Source: Alphaproteobacteria bacterium (GTDB taxonomy: Bacteria > Pseudomonadota > Alphaproteobacteria > Rhizobiales > Aestuariivirgaceae). From it: a stretch of DNA of 16,387 nt. Position 1 is the stretch's first letter. Each line of letters opens with the position of its first letter. The notes under the pieces were generated by a model. The model made no database searches. It was not told the origin of the DNA and saw only the letters and a list, made by a program, of their open reading frames with translations. The position numbers and the translations under genes were made by a program. The stretch covers positions 1 through 16,387 of the forward strand of contig JAJRRZ010000209.1 of assembly GCA_024279045.1 (NCBI GenBank). Reading direction: 5' to 3'. This document shows, piece by piece, positions 1-7,379 of this stretch.

Positions 1-1033
1 CATTGTCCACAAGGCGATCCAGCGCCATATCACCCTGCCCATCCGGCACGTGAATGCGAATGGCATCCGTATCGGTATCCACGCCGATCAGCAGAATGTC
101 CACCGAAGCACCACAGCAGAACGTGTTCTCGATGGCATCGCGAAACTCCACCAGCCGCTCCAGCGCAGCCAGCGCCGCCTTGCGCTCGTCGCTGCCATGC
201 GCCGCACATCCCTCGTGTGCCGGATCGGAGCTGCTATAATGATACACCGCTATCTTCAGATAACGGGTGCCGGCTTCGGGAGGTGTTGGCTGCCCTTCAC
301 GGCAACGCGCCAACTCCACCGCCTGCCAATGGGTGATATCCTCCTCCACATCGAACAATGCCCCGGCATAGGACTTGCGCACGGCCAGCGCCGTCAGCGG
401 CAGGCGCAGGATATATTTCGAAAAACCCTTCAGCCTGCCGTCGGCGCAGGGTGATATGTTGACGCTGTGAAAACCGCATTCCAGCAGAAAGTTCTGCGTA
501 TCCAGCCCACTTGCCGCCTGTGCCCGCAGGTTCTCGGAAAACTGGCCCACCGATGCATAAAGCGCCTGGATCACGCAATATGCATACAGGTTGCGCACAT
601 CCAGCCCGTTTACCCAGGCATCCCGCAATGGCAGCGCCGGCAGGTCGTGTCCCAGTTCCGCATTTGCCAGGGCCTGCGCCTTTTCCTCGAAACCCGGCTC
701 ATGCTGCATTGCAGAAAGCTTTCTGAGCACGGGAACGATCGCATCAAAACGTCCGCGAATGCTTTCCTCGCAATGCGCCAGCTCGGCATTGGCGCGCAAG
801 TCCGCCAGCGGATGACGGCAGGCACGCTCCGGCAGCGTTTCGCACACCACGGGCGCATCACTCCGCGGCCCGGCGGCAACGCCAGGCAGGCCTGCAGCGG
901 CACCCGGCGCCATGGCCGCCGCCGCACGCGCCGCGGCAAGCGCGCCGCCGCCACGCCGGGCTTGCGCCACGCCGCTGCGCCCTTGCGCCAGCGCCCTTGC
1001 ACGCCGCATCCTGTAGGCCTCGCGCCTGTTCAT
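1..1033 (-). CDS. csoSCA: Carboxysome shell carbonic anhydrase CsoSCA (CsoS3), C-terminus cut off by the window edge
   Basis: This is the epsilon/beta-like carbonic anhydrase of alpha-carboxysomes. It dehydrates bicarbonate to CO2 inside the shell to feed RuBisCO. About 344 codons are visible; the family is usually a little over 500 residues, so the C-terminal third is missing. The first ~50 residues are Arg/Ala-rich and probably disordered. A helical domain follows (ETLPERACRHPLADL), then the catalytic domain. The zinc ligands are C196 in SPCADGRLKG, H265 in VYHYSSSDP and C276, with D198 and R200 forming the beta-CA-type dyad; the His-to-Cys spacing of 11 matches the Halothiobacillus enzyme as I recall it. 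The ATG at 1033 has GGAG about 10 bases upstream. It lies 61 bases after csoS2 on the same strand, so it is probably co-transcribed and co-packaged. Identification is firm; the missing end cannot be judged. Confidence 0.96.
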   Translation of the reverse strand, partial: MNRREAYRMRRARALAQGRSGVAQARRGGGALAAARAAAAMAPGAAAGLPGVAAGPRSDAPVVCETLPERACRHPLADLRANAELAHCEESIRGRFDAIVPVLRKLSAMQHEPGFEEKAQALANAELGHDLPALPLRDAWVNGLDVRNLYAYCVIQALYASVGQFSENLRAQAASGLDTQNFLLECGFHSVNISPCADGRLKGFSKYILRLPLTALAVRKSYAGALFDVEEDITHWQAVELARCREGQPTPPEAGTRYLKIAVYHYSSSDPAHEGCAAHGSDERKAALAALERLVEFRDAIENTFCCGASVDILLIGVDTDTDAIRIHVPDGQGDMALDRLVDN

Positions 1034-1094
1034 GGCTTCACCACTCCGCGAAATATCCTTTCACCGCCCGTTCCGCGACATGCAATGCACGGTT

Positions 1095-3896
1095 TCAGCC
1101 ACGCGCCCCACCGGATACGGTTACCACCGCTCCATCATGGGTGTTGCCACTACTGCCCGTAATGCGTGAATCCGGCACTTCGACACGCTCCACACGCATC
1201 CAGGTGCGCGCATTGGCGCTGGGTTCGGCTGGCTTGCCTCCCCGGCGCGTCAGGTTGCGCGCCTGCGCGGAGGTGCCTTCCGTTCCCGTTACCACCTCGC
1301 TGCGCGACCAGTCATCTCCGGTGATGCGCAACTTGCGCGGTTCCGTGGCCTCGCCGGTAACGCGCGGCGCGGCTTCCTGCTGCTCCTGTGCCTGCAGTGC
1401 CTCATCGGCGCCTTCCACTTTCTCGTAGAGATGCGGATGGCGGAACTCCGGCGTACCGGTAATCAACCCCATGCCCTTGCTGGCAGAGCCGGTGATCTTG
1501 CCACTGGCATCGTAGGGACTGCCACTGATGCCAATGGCCCGCCGGGCTGCCCGCGCCGGTGTAACGATGGAAAATCCGCCGGAAGCGCCACCAGTGGCAT
1601 CGCCTGCCACGGGCACGCCACATGCCTCGGCATACTGATCCGCGCCGACATAGGGCGTGCCGGTAACCGGCTGACAAATGCCGCGCTCCACCACGCCGGT
1701 TACCTGCTCATCCGGACCAGGCTGAATACCCGTCATGGGCTTCCCGGCAGGGCCATCCGCACGCTGCAACTGCTGCTGATTGTGCGCAACGGCATCGGCG
1801 GGGCACGCCATGGCAACTTCTTCACGGCCATAGTAACCGTTGCCGGTGATGGTCGCGCAAGCCCCCGGCTCGTTGCCGGTAACCCTTGGAGCCGGCCCAA
1901 CCTGCACACCACTGACAGGGTTTCCCTGCCACGTGGAGGTTACCTGCACCTTCTCCGGCGTTGGCGGAGGCGTCATGCCACAGGTCTCGCTCATTGCTTC
2001 AGCGCTGACATAGGGCGTACCGCTGACCACCGCACAAGCCCCGACATCACTCCCGGTTACACCCGGCTGCGGACTGGCTTCCGTGCCCGATACCGGCACC
2101 CCTTGTGCGGTGTGCGAAACCGGCTTCACCAATTGCTCCGGCCCGGTGGCACACAGCCCCTGGCGCGATGCGTCGCCGTAAGGCGTGCCCGTGATCCGGC
2201 TGCAGGAACCGGCCTCATCACCGGTTACCTTTTCGCTGCGCGAAGGAATATTGCCGGTTACCGCCAGCCCCTTGCGCGTGGTATCCACCATGACCTTCGG
2301 TGGATTGGGCTGTGGCGCACGCCCGCAAAATTGCGCCACCTCCTCTGCAGGTGCATATTCCGTGCCGGTTACCGGCGCACAACCACCCGGCTCATTTCCC
2401 GTTACCTGTACCGCGCGGGCTGGAAACGAGCCGGTTACAGGCTTTCCCATGCCAGTATGCGACACCTCCACCTTTGCAGGGGCTTCCGATACCCGGGGCG
2501 GAACCGTATAGGGCGTGCCCGTGATGGGCCGATCAATTCCCTGCTCCAGACCGGTAACACGGCCATCACGCGCTTCATCAACGCCCGTGATGCGCAGCCC
2601 CTTCTCCGAGGGAGCCTCATGCACCTTTTCCGGTGCAGGCGCCGGAGCCGCGGAGCAGAATTCGCCCGCATCATCCAGCCCCAGATATTCCGTACCAGTT
2701 ACCGGCACACACGTGCCCGGCTCATCTCCGGTTACCTTTTGTGCGGGGCCAACCTTCGTACCGGTAACAACCTTCTCGCGGCTGGTGATGCTGGCCTGCA
2801 CCTTTGGCGGGTTGGCGGGCGGTGTGCCACCGCAGAACGCCTCGAACTGCTCCGCACCAAGATATTCGGTTCCCGTGATCACACGGCAGGCGCCAGCCTC
2901 ATCACCCGTTACCCTGGGGCTGCGGCCAACGATGCCATCACCCGTTACCTCCTGGCCGGAGAGGGTCTCGGTAACTTCCACCTTCGACGGCGCTTGGCGC
3001 AGATGGCGTGGCAGCTTGCCTGCTGGCCGATAGGCTGGCGCATCGGGTGAGCGCCCCTTCCGGCAGCGCTGCTTGCGCCAGATCTTCGCCCGCTCGCGCC
3101 CATCGGAAACCGCCAGCAAAAGCGCGGCGCCGCCTGTGCCTCCGGGGCGCAGCGCCTTCTTGCCCATGCGCGCAAGCTGACGACGCCGCTCGCGGCAGAA
3201 CGCGCGCACCGACGCCTCCATGGCGCCCAGCGCTCCCGGCGCGGTTTCGATGATCTCGCAGACGTTCTGCACCGCCTGCACCTCGGCGGCCTGCCGGTCA
3301 TCGGCCACATCGCCGACTTCAACAGTCTCAGCCTTGCGCGGCGAGGCATCAGCAGCTTCGGCGACAGCGGCAGCTGCTGGCGCACGGCGCCGCTTGCGCG
3401 CCCCCGCCGCGGCATCTCCCAGAGATTCACCCGCACGCCGTCCGCGGCGCGCCAACTCCTGGCGGCGCGAGCGGCAGAAGGCACGCACGCTGTTTCCTGC
3501 CGGCCCCAGCGTGCCGGGATTCTGCTCGATGACTTCGCACAGGTCATCCACCGCCGCCTGTGCCTGTGGCGCGATTTCCTCACCGCGCATCTGGGCGGAA
3601 AGGGTGCATGGCGTGCACGGCTCGGGCAGTTGCTGGCGAGCGCACTCCTCGCAGCAATATTCCTTGCCATCCGGGCCGATTACCGGCTTGCTCGCCGCTG
3701 CGGCAGCGCTGCCGGACGCCGCGGCGCCGGGCGCCTCCGCCTGCCCGGAAGGTGGTCCGCTGCGCTTGCGGCGGCGGCGGGTTGGCCGCGCGCCCTGCGC
3801 CTTTTCACCAGCCGCGCCCTGCAGCGCTCGCATGCGCCGCCGCTCCAGCGCCAGCTGCCTGCCCGACTTGGCTGAAGTCCGTGACATCTCCGCCAT
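1095..3896 (-). CDS. csoS2: Carboxysome assembly scaffold protein CsoS2
   Basis: Disordered scaffold of alpha-carboxysomes that binds RuBisCO with its N-terminal domain and the shell with its middle and C-terminal regions. The chosen product is 933 residues. Four Arg-rich N-repeats lie at about 11-27, 135-153, 228-247 and 265-283 (for example VRAFCRSRRQELARRG). Seven M-type repeats run from about 305 to 700, with paired VTG/ITG motifs, a Tyr (GTEY) and usually two Cys. The C-terminal region (about 708-933) includes ITGTPEFRH and ITGDDW and ends in SGGARG, the conserved C-terminal peptide. A Cys cluster at residues 81-97 and a Cys-less third M repeat are unusual. I chose the ATG at 3896 because AAGGGG lies six bases before it; an in-frame TTG at 3947 would add 17 residues and a second ATG at 3887 is possible. 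It sits between cbbS and csoSCA. Confidence 0.96.
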   Translation of the reverse strand: MAEMSRTSAKSGRQLALERRRMRALQGAAGEKAQGARPTRRRRKRSGPPSGQAEAPGAAASGSAAAAASKPVIGPDGKEYCCEECARQQLPEPCTPCTLSAQMRGEEIAPQAQAAVDDLCEVIEQNPGTLGPAGNSVRAFCRSRRQELARRGRRAGESLGDAAAGARKRRRAPAAAAVAEAADASPRKAETVEVGDVADDRQAAEVQAVQNVCEIIETAPGALGAMEASVRAFCRERRRQLARMGKKALRPGGTGGAALLLAVSDGRERAKIWRKQRCRKGRSPDAPAYRPAGKLPRHLRQAPSKVEVTETLSGQEVTGDGIVGRSPRVTGDEAGACRVITGTEYLGAEQFEAFCGGTPPANPPKVQASITSREKVVTGTKVGPAQKVTGDEPGTCVPVTGTEYLGLDDAGEFCSAAPAPAPEKVHEAPSEKGLRITGVDEARDGRVTGLEQGIDRPITGTPYTVPPRVSEAPAKVEVSHTGMGKPVTGSFPARAVQVTGNEPGGCAPVTGTEYAPAEEVAQFCGRAPQPNPPKVMVDTTRKGLAVTGNIPSRSEKVTGDEAGSCSRITGTPYGDASRQGLCATGPEQLVKPVSHTAQGVPVSGTEASPQPGVTGSDVGACAVVSGTPYVSAEAMSETCGMTPPPTPEKVQVTSTWQGNPVSGVQVGPAPRVTGNEPGACATITGNGYYGREEVAMACPADAVAHNQQQLQRADGPAGKPMTGIQPGPDEQVTGVVERGICQPVTGTPYVGADQYAEACGVPVAGDATGGASGGFSIVTPARAARRAIGISGSPYDASGKITGSASKGMGLITGTPEFRHPHLYEKVEGADEALQAQEQQEAAPRVTGEATEPRKLRITGDDWSRSEVVTGTEGTSAQARNLTRRGGKPAEPSANARTWMRVERVEVPDSRITGSSGNTHDGAVVTVSGGARG

Positions 3897-3992
3897 TTCC
3901 GGCCCCTTCAGTAGTGCGTTCAACAATCCGAAAAATGCCAAAACCAATCAGCAGCCCGCGCCATGACTTCCATGGCAGGACATCGGGGAGGA

Positions 3993-4020
3993 GGCAGAAG
4001 AGGAACACTCCTCTTCCGCC
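3993..4020 (-). other. Strong RNA stem-loop between cbbS and csoS2
   Basis: The minus-strand transcript can form a 12-bp stem (GGCGGAAGAGGA with TCCTCTTCTGCC) closed by a GTGT loop. The only imperfect pair is a G-U wobble on the minus-strand RNA, which would be an A-C mismatch on the other strand, so the fold suits the operon direction. No U-run follows, so it is not a classical intrinsic terminator. A stem-loop in this gap would fit an attenuator or an mRNA 3'-end stabiliser that keeps RuBisCO expression above that of the shell proteins. The role is inferred; the base pairing is seen directly. Confidence 0.75.
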
Positions 4021-4033
4021 AATAATGTGATGT

Positions 4034-4366
4034 TCAGCCGCGGTAGACCACGAACGCCAGGCCCATGGTCTGGGCATAGTTGTCATAGGCCACCAGCTTG
4101 ATCAGATGGTTCGGATACTTGCGGCGGCAAGCCTCCAGTTCGGCCAGCACATTGTCCACCGACTGCTCACCGAACATCGGCAGCTTCCACATGTACCAGT
4201 AATGGCTCATGGAACGCTCCGGCTCGGTGTGCTCGATGCTGGGCGACCAGCCCTGGCGCAGGGCATAGGCGATCTGCGCGCGCACCTGATCGGCGGACAT
4301 CTCCGGCAGATAGGAGAAAGTCTCGTACTTGCGACCGCCTTCGTAGTCCTGAATTTCCATGCTCAT
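4034..4366 (-). CDS. cbbS: RuBisCO small subunit, form IA
   Basis: Small subunit of the hexadecameric L8S8 ribulose-1,5-bisphosphate carboxylase, required for a stable and active enzyme. The protein is 110 residues, the usual size for proteobacterial form I small subunits. Family hallmarks are visible: YETFSYLPEMSADQVRAQI near the N-terminus, GWSPSIEHTEP, the SHYWYMWKLPMFGEQ segment, ACRRKYPNHLIKLVAYDN and the terminal AFVVYRG. The ATG at 4366 follows AAGGAG by about 12 bases; a second in-frame Met two codons later is a less likely start. It follows cbbL by 42 bases and precedes csoS2 by 137 bases, so it belongs to the same operon and its product is carboxysome cargo. Confidence 0.98.
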   Translation of the reverse strand: MSMEIQDYEGGRKYETFSYLPEMSADQVRAQIAYALRQGWSPSIEHTEPERSMSHYWYMWKLPMFGEQSVDNVLAELEACRRKYPNHLIKLVAYDNYAQTMGLAFVVYRG

Positions 4367-4408
4367 GACTTGCCAACTCCTTCAATGTTGTTCGCGTCCG
4401 GAGCCGCC

Positions 4409-5827
4409 TCAGCGGTTCTGGGTGTCGAGCTTGTCCACCGTCTCGAACTCGAACTTGATTTCCTTCCAGGTTTCCATGGCGACGCGCAGCTCCGGGCTGT
4501 GGCGCGCGGCGTTGGTCAGCACTTCCTTGCCCTCGCGCTCCAGCTCCACGCCACGGTTGCGGGCCTCCACGCAGGCCTCCAGCGCCACGCGGTTGGCCGC
4601 CGCGCCAGCTGCGTTGCCCCACGGGTGCCCCAGCGTGCCACCACCGAACTGCAGGACGGAATCATCGCCGAAGATGGTAACCAGCGCCGGCATGTGCCAC
4701 ACGTGGATGCCACCGGAAGCCACCGGCATGACGCCCGGCATGTAGCCCCAATCCTGATCGAAGAAGATGCCGCGGGAGCGATCTTCCGGCACGAAGGATT
4801 CGCGCAGCAGATCCACCCAGCCCAGGGTCGCGGCACGATCGCCCTCCAGCTTGCCGACCACGGTGCCGGAGTGCAGATGGTCGCCACCGGACAGGCGCAG
4901 GGCCTTGGCCAGCACACGGAAGTTGATGCCGTGATAGGGGTTGCGGTCGATCACCGCGTGCATGGCGCGATGGATGTGCAGCAGCACGCCGTTCTGGCGG
5001 CACCAGCGGGCCAGACCGGTATTGGCGCAGAAGCCGCCAGTCAGGTAGTCATGCATGATGATCGGCGCGCCGATCTCCTTGGCGAACTCCGCACGCTCAT
5101 ACATCTCCTCCGGCGACGGAGCAGTAACGTTCAGGTAGTGCCCCTTGATCTCGCCGGTTTCGGCCTGCGCCTTCTCGATGGCCTCCTGCACGAACAGGAA
5201 ACGATCACGCCAGCGCATGAACGGCTGCGAGTTGATGTTCTCGTCGTCCTTGGTGAAGTCCAGGCCACCGCGCAGACACTCGTAGACGGCACGGCCATAG
5301 TTCTTCGCCGACAGACCCAGCTTCGGCTTGATGGTGCAGCCCAGCAGCGGACGGCCATACTTGTTCAGCTTGTCGCGCTCCACCTGAATGCCATGCGGCG
5401 GGCCGTTGCAGGTGGTTACGTAGGCCAGCGGAAAGCGCACATCCTCAAGACGCAGCGAACGCACCGCCTTGAAGCCGAACACGTTGCCCACCAGCGAGGT
5501 GAACACGTTCACCACCGAACCTTCCTCGAACAGATCCAGTGGATAGGCGATGAATGCGTAGAAGGCCTCGTCATCACCCGGCACATCCTCGATGCGGTAG
5601 GCACGGCCACGATAATATTCCATGTCCGTAAGCAGGTCGGTCCACACCGTGGTCCAGGTGCCGGTGGAAGATTCCGCCGCCACCGCAGCGGCAGCCTCCT
5701 CGCGCGGCACGCCCGGCTGCGCGACAATCTTGAAACACGCCAGCAGATCCGAATCCAGCGGCACATAGTCCGGCTGCCAGTAGGTTTCGCGGTAGTCCTT
5801 GACGCCCGCCTGATAACCCTTGCTCAT
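4409..5827 (-). CDS. cbbL: RuBisCO large subunit, form IA (carboxysomal)
   Basis: Catalytic subunit that carboxylates ribulose-1,5-bisphosphate in the Calvin cycle. The product is 472 residues, full length for form IA, and is closely similar throughout to the carboxysomal large subunit of Halothiobacillus as I recall it. Active-site residues are all present: K167 in CTIKPKLGLS, the carbamylated lysine K193 with D195 and E196 in FTKDDE, H286 in HIHRAMH, H319 in GGDHLHS, K326 of loop 6 in VVGKLEGD, and ASGGIHVWHMP. I chose the ATG at 5827 because AAGGAGA lies about 9 bases upstream and the protein then starts MSKGYQAGVKDYRETYW as in relatives; the reading frame is open 18 codons further but has no ribosome site there. 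It leads cbbS-csoS2-csoSCA and follows a 250-base gap with a likely CbbR-controlled promoter. Confidence 0.98.
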   Translation of the reverse strand: MSKGYQAGVKDYRETYWQPDYVPLDSDLLACFKIVAQPGVPREEAAAAVAAESSTGTWTTVWTDLLTDMEYYRGRAYRIEDVPGDDEAFYAFIAYPLDLFEEGSVVNVFTSLVGNVFGFKAVRSLRLEDVRFPLAYVTTCNGPPHGIQVERDKLNKYGRPLLGCTIKPKLGLSAKNYGRAVYECLRGGLDFTKDDENINSQPFMRWRDRFLFVQEAIEKAQAETGEIKGHYLNVTAPSPEEMYERAEFAKEIGAPIIMHDYLTGGFCANTGLARWCRQNGVLLHIHRAMHAVIDRNPYHGINFRVLAKALRLSGGDHLHSGTVVGKLEGDRAATLGWVDLLRESFVPEDRSRGIFFDQDWGYMPGVMPVASGGIHVWHMPALVTIFGDDSVLQFGGGTLGHPWGNAAGAAANRVALEACVEARNRGVELEREGKEVLTNAARHSPELRVAMETWKEIKFEFETVDKLDTQNR

Positions 5828-6077
5828 CTTCAGCAATCTCCTTGCAGGTTTGCCCTCTACGTGGAAACTTGTCGCGGCCATACCGCAGCATGCGCATCCT
5901 AGGGGAGGAGAACGATAATCAAAAATAAAATCGGCTTATGTGGAAGATAGAGTATTATCTATACATCCACTGTTGCCGCACCTCCCACCCGAATTGTTGC
6001 ATGCCATTGCAATACGACCTCCCCTCCCCCGGCCTGGCCGGGATTCGCCCATATGTGGACAGCACGCCCACACGGGA
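5828..6077 (-). promoter_or_regulatory. cbbL upstream region with AT-rich dyads
   Basis: This 250-base gap between the PII-like gene and cbbL holds no gene. An AT-rich stretch at about 5910-5964 contrasts with the GC-rich surroundings. It contains two overlapping short dyads: AGATA/TATCT (5945-5960) and ATAGA/TCTAT (5947-5962). The ATCTAT half-site at 5957-5962 also occurs in the dyad between sulP and cbbR. GATAAT on the minus strand (5954-5959) resembles a -10 box, but I see no good -35 partner, as is common for activator-dependent promoters. The inference is a CbbR-activated promoter for cbbLS-csoS2-csoSCA; neither the start point nor the operator is proven. Confidence 0.5.
6028..6042 (-). 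other. Short GC-rich inverted repeat downstream of the PII-like gene
   Basis: CCCGGCC and GGCCGGG flank a single base, giving a compact GC-rich hairpin 36 bases after the stop codon of the PII-like gene. No U-run follows on the minus strand, where GGAGGGGAGG comes next. It may slow or end transcription from the sbtA unit before the cbbL promoter region, but the case is weak. Confidence 0.3.
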
Positions 6078-6404
6078 TCATTCCCACACGCCCTCCAGAT
6101 CATCGTGAGGTATCACTTCGACATCGTGCAGGAAAATCAACATGGCATAGTTGCGATAGTAGCGCTCCTTCATTGCCGCGGCCATCTTGCGGACATTCTC
6201 TTCCGTATCCATCACCTCGATACGGACATTGGCGCTCAGCCCCCAGGCGGCATTGCGGACACCACGATGCCCCTTGCCACGCGCATCGATGGAGGTATAG
6301 CCCTTCGCCCCCAGCTTGACCAGTTCGTTGAGCACATCGTTCTCGATGGCCGCCTCGGTCATGATGGTCATCAGCTTGTAGATGTTCTTTTCGGCATCAG
6401 CCAT
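6078..6404 (-). CDS. PII-like regulator of bicarbonate uptake (SbtB / carboxysome-associated CPII type)
   Basis: A 108-residue protein with the size and pattern of PII-fold proteins: beta-strand YKLMTIMTEAAIENDVLNEL, a glycine-rich T-loop-like segment (SIDARGKGHRGVRN), strand LSANVRIEVM, helix TEENVRKMAAAMKERYY, and strand AMLIFLHDVEVI. It directly follows the SbtA-type symporter by 36 bases, the arrangement of sbtA-sbtB and of the CPII genes of proteobacterial carboxysome loci. CPII proteins are reported to bind adenine nucleotides and bicarbonate, and SbtB binds and controls SbtA. No cysteine is present, so the CGPEGC redox loop of cyanobacterial SbtB is missing, which favours the CPII type. 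I chose the ATG at 6404 because GGGAG lies 8 bases upstream; a GTG at 6419 has no well-placed site. Which ligand it senses here is not shown. Confidence 0.85.
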   Translation of the reverse strand: MADAEKNIYKLMTIMTEAAIENDVLNELVKLGAKGYTSIDARGKGHRGVRNAAWGLSANVRIEVMDTEENVRKMAAAMKERYYRNYAMLIFLHDVEVIPHDDLEGVWE

Positions 6405-6440
6405 GGGTGTCGCTCCCACTCCCTCCCACTGCCGCTGGCA

Positions 6441-7379
6441 TCAGGCCATCGACAGCAGATATTGCGCATACATATGATACAAAGGCACCCCGAACAGGAT
6501 GTTGAACGGAAAGGTGATCCCCAGCGATGCCGTCAGCGACAACGACGGGTTGGCTTCCGGCACCGACAGACGCATGGCTGCCGGCACTGCAATGTAGGAT
6601 GCACTGGCCGCCAGTACCGCCATGATGGTGATGCCGCCCTCCGACAAACCAAAGAAAAACCCGAGCAGCGCACCCAACAGTCCGAAGATCACCGGCGCGA
6701 CAATACCAAACCCGATGAGGAACAGTCCATAGGAACGCAGACTGCCCATCTGGCCAGCCGTGATGATGCCCATTTCCAGCAGAAACAGCGCCAGCACGCC
6801 CTTGAACAGGTCGATGAACAACGGCTTGATGGAAACAATGCCTTCCGGCCCGACCACCCAGCCAATGATCAGACCGCCCGCCAGCAACACGATGCCCTTG
6901 CCCAGCAGCACCTCGTGCGCCACCATGCCCCACTGCGTATCCTTGCTGATGCCCTTGGCCAGCATGATGCCCACCAGGATGGCCGGCATTTCCAGCAACA
7001 CCACGAATACCGGCATGTATGGCTCGAAAAAGATGTTGCGCGCCGCAAGATAGGAGACAGCCACCGCAAAGGTGCCAACGCTCACCGAGCCGTAATGTGC
7101 GGCGATGGATGCCGCATCCACGCGCTTGAACCTGCCCAGATGCAGCAGCATCGGATAGGCGATCAGCGGCAGCACGAATCCCATCAGCACCACCGCCACC
7201 ATCTGTGGCAACAGCTCGAGAAACGGCTGCTTGGCCAGCTCGACTCCACCTTTCAGGCCGATGGCCAGCAACAGCAGAATACTCAGCAGCTCATAGATCG
7301 AGCGTGGCAAGCGCAGCTCGGAACGCAGCAGGCCGGAAATCAGCCCCAGCAGGAAGAACAGGATGATCGGATCCAGCAT
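6441..7379 (-). CDS. sbtA: SbtA-type sodium-dependent bicarbonate symporter
   Basis: Integral membrane protein of 312 residues from the SbtA (DUF897) family, which takes up bicarbonate with Na+. About ten hydrophobic segments are visible, starting with ILFFLLGLISGLL and ending with ITFPFNILFGVPLYHMYAQY. The two halves each carry a Ser/Gly-rich motif typical of the substrate and Na+ site: AHYGSVSVGTFAVAV and VLAASASYIAVPAAMR. It is shorter than the ~370-residue Synechocystis protein, mostly through a short cytoplasmic loop in the middle, as in other proteobacterial members. The ATG at 7379 follows GAGGGGG closely. The PII-like gene lies just downstream and sulP 212 bases upstream, all on the same strand, which supports a role in feeding the carboxysome. 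Transport itself is inferred from the family. Confidence 0.9.
   Translation of the reverse strand: MLDPIILFFLLGLISGLLRSELRLPRSIYELLSILLLLAIGLKGGVELAKQPFLELLPQMVAVVLMGFVLPLIAYPMLLHLGRFKRVDAASIAAHYGSVSVGTFAVAVSYLAARNIFFEPYMPVFVVLLEMPAILVGIMLAKGISKDTQWGMVAHEVLLGKGIVLLAGGLIIGWVVGPEGIVSIKPLFIDLFKGVLALFLLEMGIITAGQMGSLRSYGLFLIGFGIVAPVIFGLLGALLGFFFGLSEGGITIMAVLAASASYIAVPAAMRLSVPEANPSLSLTASLGITFPFNILFGVPLYHMYAQYLLSMA

Noticed and set aside
1431..3050. 539-codon open frame on the plus strand opposite csoS2
   Set aside because: It is the antisense shadow of the repetitive GC-rich csoS2 gene; no family resemblance and no ribosome site.
1050..3890. csoS2 repeats as a CRISPR array or tandem DNA repeat
   Set aside because: The periodic GGTTACC/GGTAACC-like elements encode the VTG motifs of protein repeats; units diverge in DNA sequence and keep one reading frame throughout.
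1095..3896. Programmed -1 frameshift site in csoS2, as known for Halothiobacillus
   Set aside because: I looked for a slippery heptamer in the middle region and found only repeated GAA-AAG codons in the wrong frame for a classical site; no clear downstream fold was seen, so I make no claim.
3961..3975. CCATG/CATGG inverted repeat near the csoS2 start
   Set aside because: Arms of five bases built on the self-complementary CATG are expected by chance.
4106..5902. 598-codon open frame on the plus strand opposite cbbL and cbbS
   Set aside because: It is antisense to two firmly identified genes and open because of their codon bias; His/Gln/Ala-rich with no recognisable domain.
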